From: Pseudidiomarina aestuarii
GTDB taxonomy: Bacteria; Pseudomonadota; Gammaproteobacteria; Enterobacterales; Alteromonadaceae
Assembly: GCF_003987355.1 (NCBI RefSeq)
Contig: NZ_PIPR01000002.1
Coordinates: 186,001 to 250,000, forward strand
DNA length: 64,000 nt
Direction: 5' to 3'
A program made the translations under genes and the position numbers. This document shows positions 37,942-47,609 of this stretch, in pieces. Each line of letters opens with the position of its first letter. Position 1 is the stretch's first letter. The notes below the pieces were generated by a model. That model saw only the letters and a program-made list of their open reading frames with translations. It was not told where the DNA came from and did no database searches.

Positions 37942-38833
37942 AGCGGCAGATCCAGTCGAGTTCGCCGCCGTGACGCTTTTTCGACATCAGATCGTCAATC
38001 AGCGGTGCCAGGATCAGTTCCATCGCAAACACCATTTTTCCACCCGGTACGACTAGCGTATTCATGCGCGACATGAATGAACCATCAATCATCTGCAAGT
38101 AATACGGGAAGTCGACGTGGCGCATGCCGCGGAAGCGAATAACTACGAAGCTCTCGTCTAATGAAGGAATATCTTTCGCGCTAAATGGGTTTGAGGTATC
38201 CACGGTTGGAACACGCTGAAAGTTTATGTGTGTACGTGAGAATTGCGGAACAATATGGTGAATATAGTCTTCCATACTGCGCACGATGCTTTGCGTCACG
38301 GCTTCGCGGGAGTGACCGCGTTCCGAAGTATCGCGCATCAACTTTTGAATCCACTCTAAGTTGACGATCGGCACCATGCCAATTAATAAGTCGACATATT
38401 GTGCAACGTCATAGTCGTCGCCCGTTACTCCGCCATGTAAGCCTTCATAGAAGAGTAAATCGGTATCGCTGGGTAAGTCTTCCCAGGGGGTAAATGTACC
38501 CGGCATCTGATGGTATGGAACGGCATCATCAAAGTTATGCAAGTAACGGCGTGTTTGACCCATGCCGGTTTCGCTGTACTCGCGGAATAAGGATTCCAGT
38601 CGATTAAAGTTATTTGCTTCCGGACCAAAATAACTAATGTGCTTGCCTTGCTCTTGAGCTTTCCGAATCGCCAATTCCATTTCTGGACGCGAATACCGAT
38701 GAAAGCTGTCACCCTCAACGAATGCAGCGTGCAAATTTTGCGTGCGAAAAATGTGTCGCAGTGCCTGACTGGTCGTCGTTGTACCTGCTCCAGATGAGCC
38801 TGTAACAGCGATGATTGGATGTGTTTGCGACAT
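37940..38833 (-). CDS. prkB: Phosphoribulokinase-family kinase
   Basis: A 297-residue P-loop kinase of the PRK/uridine kinase fold. The Walker A motif is GSSGAGTTTTSQAL at residues 12-25, and a FVEGDSFHRY segment follows. It matches the non-Calvin PrkB of enterics, whose physiological substrate is not settled; no RuBisCO genes are seen. The stop lies in the T-tract of repeat copy E. Divergently placed neighbours slyX and fkpA are also as in enteric chromosomes. Confidence 0.9.
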   Translation of the reverse strand: MSQTHPIIAVTGSSGAGTTTTSQALRHIFRTQNLHAAFVEGDSFHRYSRPEMELAIRKAQEQGKHISYFGPEANNFNRLESLFREYSETGMGQTRRYLHNFDDAVPYHQMPGTFTPWEDLPSDTDLLFYEGLHGGVTGDDYDVAQYVDLLIGMVPIVNLEWIQKLMRDTSERGHSREAVTQSIVRSMEDYIHHIVPQFSRTHINFQRVPTVDTSNPFSAKDIPSLDESFVVIRFRGMRHVDFPYYLQMIDGSFMSRMNTLVVPGGKMVFAMELILAPLIDDLMSKKRHGGELDWICR

Positions 38834-38883
38834 GAATCCTCCGAAAAGTGGACTACATGTTATACGGGCTCAGTCGCTTTTGA

Positions 38884-39123
38884 TCAATAGTGGGGTGGAA
38901 TCTCCGCGGCAGGGTCTTGTGGGTCATCATTACCACGTTCTTGAATTTGCTGAAATTTATCTATCAGCAATGCCATTTTACGCTGCAACATTTGCAACTC
39001 ATCGTTGTGACTGGTGACAAGTTGATTCAATGAGGCAATTTCATCCTCTTGAAACGCTAACTGACTTTCCAGTTGTGTAAGTCTCTCGTTAAACTCGTCT
39101 TCTTTTTGAGCTGCCATAGGCAA
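38884..39123 (-). CDS. slyX: SlyX-family protein
   Basis: A 79-residue, almost wholly coiled-coil protein (NERLTQLESQLAFQEDEIASLNQLV) ending in the proline-rich PPHY tail of the SlyX family. Function is unknown. It lies next to fkpA on the opposite strand, as in E. coli, which supports the name. Confidence 0.9.
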   Translation of the reverse strand: MPMAAQKEDEFNERLTQLESQLAFQEDEIASLNQLVTSHNDELQMLQRKMALLIDKFQQIQERGNDDPQDPAAEIPPHY

Positions 39124-39203
39124 ACACCCTTCTTTATGTGTAGTATAGTGACCGCAGCGAATTACAACCTACTCTCATACAGAATTCAATGATGGAGATG
39201 TAC

Positions 39204-39992
39204 ATGAAGCAATTAGTAAAGCCATTTGTTCTGACTGCTTTAGCAGTGGCAATTGTTGGCTGTAGTAAACCAGAACCTTATCCAGTTAGCGAAGTAGAAC
39301 CGACCGAAGAGCGTGACCGCATGGCTTATGCGTTGGGTTCGTCTGTAGGAACTTTTGTCGCGACTAATTTAACGAACCAAGAAGAAGCTGAATTTGTTTT
39401 AGATCGTCAGTTGGTTATTGCAGGTTTTGTCGACTCATTGAAAGCTGAATCAAAAATCAGCCAAGAAGATGCCGAAGCGCTGTTGACGCAAATGCAAGAA
39501 ATGGTTGTCGAGCAACGTCAGCAAGTGATTGGCGGCAAAGCGCAAGCCGAAGGCGAAGCCTACCTTGCTGAAAACGCGAAAAAAGAAGGCGTGATGGTCA
39601 CTGAATCAGGCCTGCAATATGAAGTCATCAGTGCTGCGCCAGACGATGCTCCAAAGCCAGTAGCAACCGACATTGTCGAAGTTCACTACGAAGGCACGCT
39701 GATTGATGGCGAAGTATTTGATAGCTCATTCGAGCGCGGCGAACCTGCTGTTTTCCCACTGAATCGTGTGATTGCGGGCTGGACCGAGGGCGTTCAGTTG
39801 ATGGGTGTTGGCTCCAAATATCGCTTCGTTATCCCAGCGAACTTAGCTTATGGTGAGCGTGAAGTTGGTGGTGGCATGATTCCACCAAACTCAACACTCA
39901 TTTTTGAAGTTGAGTTGTTAGACATTGTTGAGCAAGAAGAAGCTGAAATGCCAGCTGCCGAAGTTCAACCGGAAGAATCTACTGGTAACTAA
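39204..39992 (+). CDS. fkpA: FKBP-type peptidyl-prolyl isomerase, lipoprotein form of FkpA
   Basis: A 262-residue periplasmic folding catalyst and chaperone. An N-terminal helical dimerisation domain (about 30-130) is followed by an FKBP domain (about 140-245: VHYEGTLIDGEVFDSSFERGEPAVFPL, GVGSKYRFVIPANLAYG). The frame offers four ATGs in a row (39189, 39192, 39198, 39204). GGAG at 39194-39197 suits only the last. From that start the signal ends in IVGC, a lipobox, so this copy is probably membrane-attached, unlike soluble E. coli FkpA. It ends in an acidic tail. Confidence 0.92.
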   Translation: MKQLVKPFVLTALAVAIVGCSKPEPYPVSEVEPTEERDRMAYALGSSVGTFVATNLTNQEEAEFVLDRQLVIAGFVDSLKAESKISQEDAEALLTQMQEMVVEQRQQVIGGKAQAEGEAYLAENAKKEGVMVTESGLQYEVISAAPDDAPKPVATDIVEVHYEGTLIDGEVFDSSFERGEPAVFPLNRVIAGWTEGVQLMGVGSKYRFVIPANLAYGEREVGGGMIPPNSTLIFEVELLDIVEQEEAEMPAAEVQPEESTGN

Positions 39993-40010
39993 ACGGTTAC
40001 CCGGAAACAA

Positions 40011-40040
40011 AAAAACCAGCTCGTTTGAGCTGGTTTTTTT
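40011..40040. terminator. Bidirectional rho-independent terminator, fkpA/rsd
   Basis: AACCAGCTC (40014-40022), GTTT loop, GAGCTGGTT (40027-40035), flanked by an A-run and a T-run to 40040. It serves fkpA on the + strand and rsd (stop 40056) on the minus strand. Confidence 0.9.
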
Positions 40041-40055
40041 ATCAGTTTTGTAGTG

Positions 40056-40547
40056 CTATTGCGATTCGTTAACCACGACCAGTAACTCATGCTGATCGAG
40101 AGCCGCTAGTAAGCGATCTTCAAACTCCATGCGTAGCTCTAACGCTTCGCCCAGCGATGACAATTCACGATCAAAATTCTTTAGGTCGGACCGTTCATCG
40201 CGTTCGCTGTATCGATCATTAAAGTCGAGCGCTATTTCTGTCGTGTCGCTAATTAATGGAAATAGTTCGTTAGCAATGTCACGCGTACTTTGCGGTGCTT
40301 TATCGGTCGACTCAATAATGTGGTCATAGATCTCAAAGTGTCCGGCAGAAATGTAATCCATAAGCATGCTGCAAAAATTGCGCACGTCTGCTAACGCGGG
40401 CAGCGCCTGACTTTCCCGCTCGTATGGCGGTAAGCCGGCTAGCTTGAAGTATTCAATTAGCAAGTCTTGACGTGCATGCAGCCAGGTGTCGATAGATTTA
40501 TGAGCACCACCCCAGCGCTGCTTTGCTTGCTCGTTCCTTTCTAGCAT
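40056..40547 (-). CDS. rsd: Regulator of sigma D (anti-sigma-70)
   Basis: A 163-residue all-helical protein that binds sigma-70 region 4 and favours alternative sigma factors in stationary phase. NEQAKQRWGGAHKSIDTWLHARQDLLIEYFKL matches the Rsd/AlgQ N-terminus. GGAGAA stands before ATG 40547. It is divergent from nudC-hemE, an order shared with E. coli, which supports the identification. Confidence 0.92.
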   Translation of the reverse strand: MLERNEQAKQRWGGAHKSIDTWLHARQDLLIEYFKLAGLPPYERESQALPALADVRNFCSMLMDYISAGHFEIYDHIIESTDKAPQSTRDIANELFPLISDTTEIALDFNDRYSERDERSDLKNFDRELSSLGEALELRMEFEDRLLAALDQHELLVVVNESQ

Positions 40548-40658
40548 TCGATTCTCCTGTCAGAACATAGTGTTCAACATACTGATGATGCTAAGCTACC
40601 GTCAACCGTTTTCGCTCAGAATAATCGTAAAAGAGCATATACCTGTGAGTCGAATCAG

Positions 40659-41489
40659 ATGAATAAACCGTATCAACGGCCAGCTGCCGACGAACCCGCA
40701 TGGTGGTTCATAGTGGCAGGCGGCGAGATCATTCTCGAACGAGGCGAATCACTGCCTCCACACGGCATCTTGAATCAAATTCCGATGCCGGATCTCAGCG
40801 ACTATAAAGTGGTCTACCTTGGCGAACTTCGTGAGCGCAACTGTTATTTGATTCTGGCTGACTATGGCGATACGCAATTTGCGGAGTTGGGGGAGTTCGG
40901 GAACGTGCGCGAGATACTGCTGCAAGGTGATGAAGAGTTATTTGCAGTAGCGGCTCGAGCCAAGCAATTTACCGAGTTTCTCCTGACCCATAGATTTTGC
41001 GGCCGCTGTGGAACCCGTATGCAGGCTGTTGATTGGGAGTTAGCGATGCATTGTCATAGTTGCCAGCATCGTTGCTACCCGCGCATTTCACCCTGCATTA
41101 TCGTTGCGATTCGCAAAGGCAACCAAGTACTTCTCGCTCGCGGCAAGCGTCATCCCGAGGGATTGTTTTCAGTTCTCGCAGGTTTTGTCGAATCGGGTGA
41201 AACGCTCGAGCAGACGCTCGCTCGAGAAGTGATGGAGGAGGCGGGCGTAGAAATCAAAAACATCGAATACATTTCTAGTCAGTCGTGGCCCTTTCCACAT
41301 TCGTTGATGATCGGATTTATAGCGGAGTGGGAAGCGGGTGAAATCCACCTCGATCCATTCGAATTGGAAGAAGGAGATTGGTTTCCGATTGATGCGTTGC
41401 CGCGGGTGCCACCGCAAGGAACCATCGCCTATAAGTTAATCGATTCCCTTAAACGGAAAATTGAGCAGGAAACCACCGGCGAAGATTGA
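40659..41489 (+). CDS. nudC: NADH pyrophosphatase / NAD-decapping Nudix hydrolase
   Basis: Cleaves NADH and removes NAD caps from RNA. In 276 residues it has a central four-cysteine zinc module (FCGRCGTRMQ...HCHSCQHRCYPRISP), a complete Nudix box GFVESGETLEQTLAREVMEEAGV (about 177-199), and the diagnostic SQSWPFPHSLM just after it (SQPWPFP in most relatives, so P to S here). Directly upstream of hemE with 39 bp between, as in enterics. Confidence 0.95.
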   Translation: MNKPYQRPAADEPAWWFIVAGGEIILERGESLPPHGILNQIPMPDLSDYKVVYLGELRERNCYLILADYGDTQFAELGEFGNVREILLQGDEELFAVAARAKQFTEFLLTHRFCGRCGTRMQAVDWELAMHCHSCQHRCYPRISPCIIVAIRKGNQVLLARGKRHPEGLFSVLAGFVESGETLEQTLAREVMEEAGVEIKNIEYISSQSWPFPHSLMIGFIAEWEAGEIHLDPFELEEGDWFPIDALPRVPPQGTIAYKLIDSLKRKIEQETTGED

Positions 41490-41528
41490 TAGAATGCGCG
41501 CCATTCAGCGACGAGACGAGATGTGAGC

Positions 41529-42605
41529 ATGAGCTTGAGCAAACCAGCCCTACAAAATGATGTCTATCTACGCGCTTTGATGCGTGAGCCGACCGAACGC
41601 ACGCCGATTTGGATGATGCGCCAGGCTGGACGTTATTTGCCAGAATATAAAGCTACTCGAGCGCATGCAGGCGACTTTATGAGCCTGTGTAAGAACGCAG
41701 AATTGGCTTGTGAAGTGACCATGCAACCGCTACGCCGCTTCCCTTTAGACGCCGCCATTCTGTTTTCAGATATCTTAACGATCCCCGATGCGATGGGGTT
41801 AGGTTTGTATTTTGAAGCAGGTGAAGGCCCGCGTTTCGAGCGACCGCTGCGTGATCACCGTGCCGTTGAAAGCTTGGGTATTCCAGACCCAGAACAAGAG
41901 CTGCGCTACGTCACGGATGCCGTGCGTACCATTCGCCACGAACTGGGCGGTAAAGTGCCGCTGATTGGCTTTTCAGGTAGTCCTTGGACTCTCGCTACTT
42001 ACATGGTTGAGGGCGGTAGTACGAAGAACTTTAGTGTCGTGAAAAAGATGCTGTTTGCCGAGCCGCAAACCATGCATTTATTGCTCGATAAGCTCGCCGA
42101 TTCAGTCATTCTGTACTTGAATGCGCAAATTGCGGCAGGTGCGCAAGCAGTCATGGTATTTGATACTTGGGGTGGCGTGCTCAGTCCACGCGATTATCGC
42201 GAGTTTAGCCTAGCCTATATGAAGAAAATTGTGGCCGGTTTAACTCGACATGCCGATGGTCGTGCGGTACCGGTTACTTTGTTTACTAAAGGCGGTGGTG
42301 CTTGGTTGGCAGATATGGCTGCCTCTGGCTGTGATGCGCTGGGTGTCGATTGGACCACCGATATGGGCATCGCGCGGCAGTTGGTTCAAGACCAAGTAGC
42401 GCTGCAAGGCAACATGGATCCGAGCGTGTTATACGCATCACCACAACGTATTGAAGAGGAAGTAGCGACCATCCTTGCGAGCTATGGGCAAGGACATGGT
42501 CATGTCTTTAACTTGGGGCATGGAATTCATCCCGAAGTAAACCCTGATCATGCGGGCGCATTTATTGAAGCAGTCCACAAATTGAGCCCTGCCTACCACC
42601 GTTGA
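41529..42605 (+). CDS. hemE: Uroporphyrinogen decarboxylase
   Basis: Converts uroporphyrinogen III to coproporphyrinogen III in haem synthesis. 358 residues. [25 protein letters not shown] at the N-terminus holds the substrate-binding arginines, [15 protein letters not shown] the key aspartate, and [19 protein letters not shown] the late histidine loop. The frame also opens at GTG 41523, two codons earlier. Spacing from GAG (41517-41519) slightly favours ATG 41529. Co-transcribed with nudC. A GC-rich hairpin with no U-run follows at about 42625-42650. Confidence 0.95.
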   Translation: MSLSKPALQNDVYLRALMREPTERTPIWMMRQAGRYLPEYKATRAHAGDFMSLCKNAELACEVTMQPLRRFPLDAAILFSDILTIPDAMGLGLYFEAGEGPRFERPLRDHRAVESLGIPDPEQELRYVTDAVRTIRHELGGKVPLIGFSGSPWTLATYMVEGGSTKNFSVVKKMLFAEPQTMHLLLDKLADSVILYLNAQIAAGAQAVMVFDTWGGVLSPRDYREFSLAYMKKIVAGLTRHADGRAVPVTLFTKGGGAWLADMAASGCDALGVDWTTDMGIARQLVQDQVALQGNMDPSVLYASPQRIEEEVATILASYGQGHGHVFNLGHGIHPEVNPDHAGAFIEAVHKLSPAYHR

Positions 42606-42673
42606 TCCTTATTTGCGGTAAACCCCGTTTAATGAGCGTTAAGCGGGGCTGCCGTTGGTGCATGCTGCGTTAC

Positions 42674-42690
42674 AATAAACCTAGTTTATT
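42674..42690. promoter_or_regulatory. AATAAAC/GTTTATT inverted repeat before the RND operon
   Basis: A perfect 7-bp inverted repeat with a 3-nt spacer lies 37 bp before the adaptor start at 42727. Its size and place suit an operator for a TetR- or MarR-type repressor. No regulator gene adjoins the operon. Confidence 0.45.
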
Positions 42691-42726
42691 CTCACCCAAG
42701 CCCACAGCGCAGTAACCGAGGATTAT

Positions 42727-43782
42727 ATGTCGAAACGGAACCTCTTCAATCCAGTGACTATTTTTGCCGTCGTCATTGCAGCGGCAGCAGCCTATTTGCT
42801 TTTGATTCACGAACCAGCGATTGAAGAAGAACGTCCGCAACAAGCAGTTCCCGTGCGGGCCCAAGCCGTTCAAATGAGTGAGTATCGCGATACCATCGAA
42901 GCTTTAGGTACCGCGCAAGCAAATGAATCCATTGTGGTAACGGCTCAAGCACAAGATATCGTCACAGCCGTTTTTTTTGACGACGGTGATGTGGTTGAGG
43001 CTGGTCAGCGGCTAGTCGAGTTGGACTCTCGGGAGGAAACTGCGCGAGTTCAAGAACTTAAGTTTCGGCTTGCTGAAGCGAATCGTCAGTACCAACGGTT
43101 ATTAGACTTATCGCGTTCAAATGCAGCTTCACAGCAGCAGCTTGAAACGCAAGACGTGGTGGTGAAAGAGACGATTGCGGCCCTTGAAGTGGCCGAAACG
43201 CAGTTGGCGCAGAAGCGCATTACAGCGCCTTTCGGTGGCCGGCTTGGTATTCGTAATGTCAGCGTGGGCTCGCTGGTATCACCCGGACAAGAAATCACCA
43301 CGCTGGATGACATCACTCCAATCAAATTAGATTTTAATGTCCCCGAACTGTTCTTTGCCAGCCTGCAAATTGGTCAAACAGTCGCTGCGCGCAGCGGCGC
43401 CTATCCTGGCGAAGAGTTCATCGGTGAAATCCGCGGCATTGATTCTCGAGTTGATCCATTGACCCGCTCAATTTTAGTTCGGGCATTGATTCCGAATGAA
43501 GCCATTAAATTACGACCCGGTATGCTTCTGCGCGTAAGCCTACTGCGCAGTGTTGACGAAACCATTATCGTCCCCGAAAAAGCTATCGTTCCGATGCAAG
43601 ATCGTCACTATGTATACGTCATCGAGGATGACAATACCGTTACGCAAACTGAGGTCACGATTGGTCGTCGGAAGCCCGGTATTGTTGAGGTGTTAGGCGG
43701 TATTGAACCCGGCCAACAAATCGTCACAGAGGGAATTGTGCGGCTACGCGACGGCGTTTCTGTAATCGTGCGGGAGGGCTAA
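42727..43782 (+). CDS. RND efflux periplasmic adaptor (membrane fusion protein)
   Basis: A 351-residue HlyD/AcrA-type protein linking an inner-membrane RND pump to an outer-membrane channel. It has an N-terminal anchor helix (VTIFAVVIAAAAAYLLLI), a lipoyl half (VVTAQAQDIVTAVFFDDGDVVEAGQRL), an alpha-hairpin (about 90-150), the second lipoyl half (ITAPFGGRLGIRNVSVGSLV), a beta-barrel and a membrane-proximal end. No lipobox. It is 3 bp upstream of the pump gene. The short hairpin is the kind seen in adaptors of small-molecule pumps. Substrate unknown. Confidence 0.92.
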   Translation: MSKRNLFNPVTIFAVVIAAAAAYLLLIHEPAIEEERPQQAVPVRAQAVQMSEYRDTIEALGTAQANESIVVTAQAQDIVTAVFFDDGDVVEAGQRLVELDSREETARVQELKFRLAEANRQYQRLLDLSRSNAASQQQLETQDVVVKETIAALEVAETQLAQKRITAPFGGRLGIRNVSVGSLVSPGQEITTLDDITPIKLDFNVPELFFASLQIGQTVAARSGAYPGEEFIGEIRGIDSRVDPLTRSILVRALIPNEAIKLRPGMLLRVSLLRSVDETIIVPEKAIVPMQDRHYVYVIEDDNTVTQTEVTIGRRKPGIVEVLGGIEPGQQIVTEGIVRLRDGVSVIVREG

Positions 43783-43785
43783 GTT

Positions 43786-46700
43786 ATGTTTCTCTCAGAT
43801 GTTTCGGTAAAACGCCCAGTCTTCGCTTCAGTCGTCAATATTCTGCTGATTGTATTCGGTATCGTCTGTTTTACGATGCTGCCATTGCGTGAATATCCCG
43901 ATATTGATCCCCCCGTAGTGTCGATTGATACCGACTACAATGGCGCTTCGGCGGAAATTGTTGAAACGCAAATTACGCAAATTATTGAAGACCGCATCAG
44001 TGGTATCGAAGGGATCAAAAATATTAATTCGAGCAGTCGCAACGGTCGTTCGAGTATTAATATCGAGTTCACCCTGAATCGCGATATCGACGCTGCAGCG
44101 AATGACGTTCGTGATCGCGTGTCACGAGTTCTCGATAACCTTCCTGAGCAAGTCGATCCGCCTGAAGTTTCCAAGGCCAACTCCGACGAAAGTACTGTCG
44201 TGTGGTACAACCTGCGTAGTGAGAGTATGACCGTACTGGAGCTGACCGATTATGCCGATCGTTACATTGTCGACCGCCTCTCCGTTGTAGACGGTGTGGC
44301 ACGGGTTAACCTCGGCGGTGAGCGGCGGTATGCCATGCGGATTTGGCTCGACCGTGACGCCATGGCAGCGCGCAACATCACCGTGACTGACGTCGAAAAT
44401 AAACTCCGTTCAGAGAACGTGGAATTACCTGCCGGTGAGGTCGAGTCGGTTGACCGCGAGTTCTCCGTTCGAGTGGCGCGAACCTACTTAACACCGAACG
44501 ACTTCCGGCGACTCAGTATCGCACGCGGTGACACTGGACAACTCGTTCGTCTCGGTGAAATAGCGCGCGTTGAAATGGACGCTGAAAACGATAAAACCGA
44601 TTTCCGGGGTAACGGTATCAACATGATTGGTATCGGCATTATCAAGCAATCGAAAGCGAATACGCTCGATGTTGTTGAGAATGTGCAGAACGCGATTGGC
44701 TTAATTGAAGAAACGTTACCAGAAACCATGTTTATCGTGCCGAGTTATGACTCGTCGATATTCATCAAAGGCTCCATTGATGAGGTCTACAACACACTCG
44801 GAATCGCCATTGCCCTCGTTGTTGTGGTGATCTATCTATTCCTCGGTAATGTTCGGGCTACGTTGATTCCGACGCTCACGGTACCGGTCGCTATTATTGC
44901 ATCCTACATCGCTTTGTTTGCCATGGGTTTCTCGATCAATTTACTGACGCTGCTCGCGTTAGTACTTGCCATTGGTCTGGTGGTCGATGACTCCATCGTG
45001 GTCTTGGAAAACATCTATCGACGTGTTGAAGAGGGTGAGCCGCCGTTACTTGCTGCCTATCGCGGCGCCCGCGAAGTTGGTTTTGCCGTTGTAGCAACCA
45101 CCTTGGTGTTGATATCGGTATTTGTCCCGCTAGCGTTTTTGGATGGTAATATCGGCCAGCTCTTTACTGAGTTTGCGCTGGCCATTGCGGCTGCTGTGTT
45201 CTTCTCCAGTATTGCAGCGCTAACCTTATCGCCAATGCTCAGTTCGAAAATATTGAAGAAACGTGAGCGCTCGAGTGCGTTGGGTCGCAGCATTGATCGC
45301 GTGTTCAAATGGGTCGAATCTGGCTACGTCCGTGTGCTGAAGCGTACGTTGGCATTTCCGAGTATGGCGGTTTTGCTCATTGTTGCTGCCAGTGCGCTAT
45401 CGTTCGGCTTGGTCAAACTCATTCCACAAGAGTTTGTACCACCAGAAGATCGCGGCACCTTCTTTGTGATGGTGCGTGGTGCTGAAGGCTCAAGTTTTGA
45501 ATCGAACTCCGCTCACATGAGTGAGATCGAACAAATCTTACTGCCCTATATCGACGAAGGGAAAATTGACCGTTTAATTATCCGAGCTCCAGGTTGGGGT
45601 GATTCTGCCGGTATGGCGATTGTTGGAGCAGTACCTTTTGATCAGCGTGATTGGTCGACGTTCGACTTAATGGATGAAGTATCTAAGAAGCTGAATGATG
45701 TGACCGGTGTCCGCGCCTTTGGCTTTATGCGCAGCGGTATTAGCGGTGGTAATGGTCGCCCGGTGCAGTTTGTGCTGCAAGGAAACACCTACGAGCAGCT
45801 CGCAGCTTATCGAGATGTCGTTATCGAGGAAGCCAGTAAAAATCCAAATCTGCTCGATTTAGACAGTGATTTCAAACAAACTTTACCGCAGTTGTTAATT
45901 CGAATTGACCAAGAACGCGCGTCGGACTTAGGCGTGTCAGTGGGTGACATCGGGCGTACACTCGAAACGATGTTAGGTCAGCGACGAGCAACCACCTATT
46001 TGGATCGCGGTGAAGAGTACGATGTCATTTTGGAGGGTGAACGCTCGGATTATCGTAGCCCGGGTGCTATCGATAACATCTACGTGCGCTCACAAGCCAC
46101 GCAAGAACTCATCCCTCTATCCAACCTCGTCACTATTGAAGAACAGGCAACCTCGGCTCGTTTGAACCGCTACAACCGCATGCGCAGCATTACCATTGAA
46201 GCCAATTTGGCTGAGGGATATCCAATTGGCGAGGCGCTGGCTTACTTGGAGAATATCGTTGCGGAGAAGCTTCCTGATGATGTTTCTATTGACTACAAAG
46301 GTGAGTCACAACTTTACAAAGAGAGTGGCAGCTCGGTTATCTTCGTCTTTATTCTAGCCCTGTTGATTGCTTATTTGGTGCTCGCCGCACAGTTTGAAAG
46401 CTTTATTCATCCGTTAGTCATTATGTTGATGGTGCCATTGGCTTTTCTGGGAGCCGTGATTGGTCTGTATGTATTTGATCAAAGTCTCAATATTTACAGC
46501 CAAATTGGTATCGTCATGTTGATTGGCTTAGCGGCGAAGAACGGCATTCTGATTGTCGAGTTTGCGAATCAGTTACGTGACCAAGGTGTTGATTTCGATG
46601 ACGCATTGGTACGTGCAGCTCAGCAACGTCTACGCCCTATCATTATGACTGCGTTTACCACTCTAATGAGTGCAATGCCGTTGATTTTAGGCAGTGGTCC

Positions 46701-46875
46701 TGGCGCTGAGAGTCGCATGGTCATCGGCTTAGTGATTTTCTGTGGCGTAGCATTGTCGGCGTTCTTGACGATTTTTGTCATTCCGTCTCTGTACTCACTG
46801 CTGGCGCGGAACACCGGTTCACCAGAACAACTCGCCCAAGAGTTAGCAGAGCTCGAACTTAAACATCCGAAATAG
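43786..46875 (+). CDS. RND multidrug efflux permease (HAE1-type)
   Basis: A 1029-residue proton-driven inner-membrane transporter with 12 transmembrane helices and two large periplasmic loops. N-terminal FLSDVSVKRPVFASVVNILLIVFG is typical. The proton-relay aspartate pair lies in helix 4 (AIGLVVDDSIVVLENIYRR). Late GIVMLIGLAAKNGILIVEFANQLRDQG corresponds to the helix 10 region with its lysine. It pairs with the adaptor. No outer-membrane factor follows, so a TolC-like channel elsewhere must be used. It is convergent with ugpQ, 5 bp between stops. Confidence 0.94.
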   Translation: MFLSDVSVKRPVFASVVNILLIVFGIVCFTMLPLREYPDIDPPVVSIDTDYNGASAEIVETQITQIIEDRISGIEGIKNINSSSRNGRSSINIEFTLNRDIDAAANDVRDRVSRVLDNLPEQVDPPEVSKANSDESTVVWYNLRSESMTVLELTDYADRYIVDRLSVVDGVARVNLGGERRYAMRIWLDRDAMAARNITVTDVENKLRSENVELPAGEVESVDREFSVRVARTYLTPNDFRRLSIARGDTGQLVRLGEIARVEMDAENDKTDFRGNGINMIGIGIIKQSKANTLDVVENVQNAIGLIEETLPETMFIVPSYDSSIFIKGSIDEVYNTLGIAIALVVVVIYLFLGNVRATLIPTLTVPVAIIASYIALFAMGFSINLLTLLALVLAIGLVVDDSIVVLENIYRRVEEGEPPLLAAYRGAREVGFAVVATTLVLISVFVPLAFLDGNIGQLFTEFALAIAAAVFFSSIAALTLSPMLSSKILKKRERSSALGRSIDRVFKWVESGYVRVLKRTLAFPSMAVLLIVAASALSFGLVKLIPQEFVPPEDRGTFFVMVRGAEGSSFESNSAHMSEIEQILLPYIDEGKIDRLIIRAPGWGDSAGMAIVGAVPFDQRDWSTFDLMDEVSKKLNDVTGVRAFGFMRSGISGGNGRPVQFVLQGNTYEQLAAYRDVVIEEASKNPNLLDLDSDFKQTLPQLLIRIDQERASDLGVSVGDIGRTLETMLGQRRATTYLDRGEEYDVILEGERSDYRSPGAIDNIYVRSQATQELIPLSNLVTIEEQATSARLNRYNRMRSITIEANLAEGYPIGEALAYLENIVAEKLPDDVSIDYKGESQLYKESGSSVIFVFILALLIAYLVLAAQFESFIHPLVIMLMVPLAFLGAVIGLYVFDQSLNIYSQIGIVMLIGLAAKNGILIVEFANQLRDQGVDFDDALVRAAQQRLRPIIMTAFTTLMSAMPLILGSGPGAESRMVIGLVIFCGVALSAFLTIFVIPSLYSLLARNTGSPEQLAQELAELELKHPK

Positions 46876-46880
46876 CTTCT

Positions 46881-46919
46881 TTACCCGTCGCGCAGGCTTT
46901 CATGCCGTGCGACGGGTAA
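46881..46919. terminator. 11-bp hairpin overlapping the ugpQ stop
   Basis: TTACCCGTCGC (46881-46891) and its perfect complement GCGACGGGTAA (46909-46919) form an 11-bp stem that begins at the ugpQ stop codon and includes its last codons. It lies between convergent genes. No U-run follows on either strand, so it may act by RNA stabilisation or with Rho. Confidence 0.5.
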
Positions 46920-47609
46920 TTGCTCCAGAATATTGCGAGCAAGCCGCGGATGATTGGTAAAAATCCCGTCCACGCCCATCGCCTTTAAATCACGGATATC
47001 GTCTGGTTCGTCTACTGTAAACACCCACACCAACAAGCCTCGGGCATGCGCATCGGCGACAAATTCTGGCGTCACAAAATCAACATCAATATGGACCGAA
47101 TAGGCATCGAGTTCGCTGGCAAAACGAGCATAGGTTAGCGGGCAGGCGGTGGTGAGTGCACCGATACGTTGCTCAGGATGATCTTGTTTGAGTTGACGCA
47201 GCCAATGATGATTAAAACTTGAGACAATGAGCTGCTCGGGTTGGAAGTTGTAGTTTGCTATCGCATGACGCAAATGCTTCGTGAGTCCACGCGCTATGTC
47301 CGCACCTTTCAACTCGACGTTAACCGTACAGCGGCCATTAATAAACTCAAGTGCTTCGCTAAGTGTCGGTATGCGCTGCTGACTGAACACTTTCATCTGT
47401 TTGAGTTCCGCCAACGAGCAGTCCAGAAGACGCCCGGGATTGGCGGTCAATCGTTGGAGATAGCGGTCATGGAAGACAATCCAGTCGTCTTGGATTGGGA
47501 ATACGTCAATTTCGATGCCATCGGCTTGCGCATCCAATGCTCGGCTGAACGCCGCCAGTGTATTTTCTGGCGCTTCAAAGCTGGCACCGCGATGCGCGAC
47601 GATAAACAT
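46881..47609 (-). CDS. ugpQ: Glycerophosphodiester phosphodiesterase, cytosolic type
   Basis: Hydrolyses deacylated phospholipid diesters to glycerol-3-phosphate and an alcohol. 242 residues with no signal peptide, so UgpQ-like rather than periplasmic GlpQ. AHRGASFEAPENTLAAFSRAL holds the catalytic HRG and the PENT element, EIDVFPIQDDWIVFHD the metal ligands, and VFTVDEPDDIRDLKAMGVDGIFTNHP the barrel end. ATG 47609 directly abuts the psd stop (TAA ATG), so the two are coupled in a lipid-turnover set. Confidence 0.92.
   Translation of the reverse strand: MFIVAHRGASFEAPENTLAAFSRALDAQADGIEIDVFPIQDDWIVFHDRYLQRLTANPGRLLDCSLAELKQMKVFSQQRIPTLSEALEFINGRCTVNVELKGADIARGLTKHLRHAIANYNFQPEQLIVSSFNHHWLRQLKQDHPEQRIGALTTACPLTYARFASELDAYSVHIDVDFVTPEFVADAHARGLLVWVFTVDEPDDIRDLKAMGVDGIFTNHPRLARNILEQLPVARHESLRDG

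Noticed and set aside
37940-38833. A Calvin-cycle phosphoribulokinase
   Set aside because: No RuBisCO or other Calvin gene is present, and the neighbours slyX and fkpA match the enteric prkB locus.
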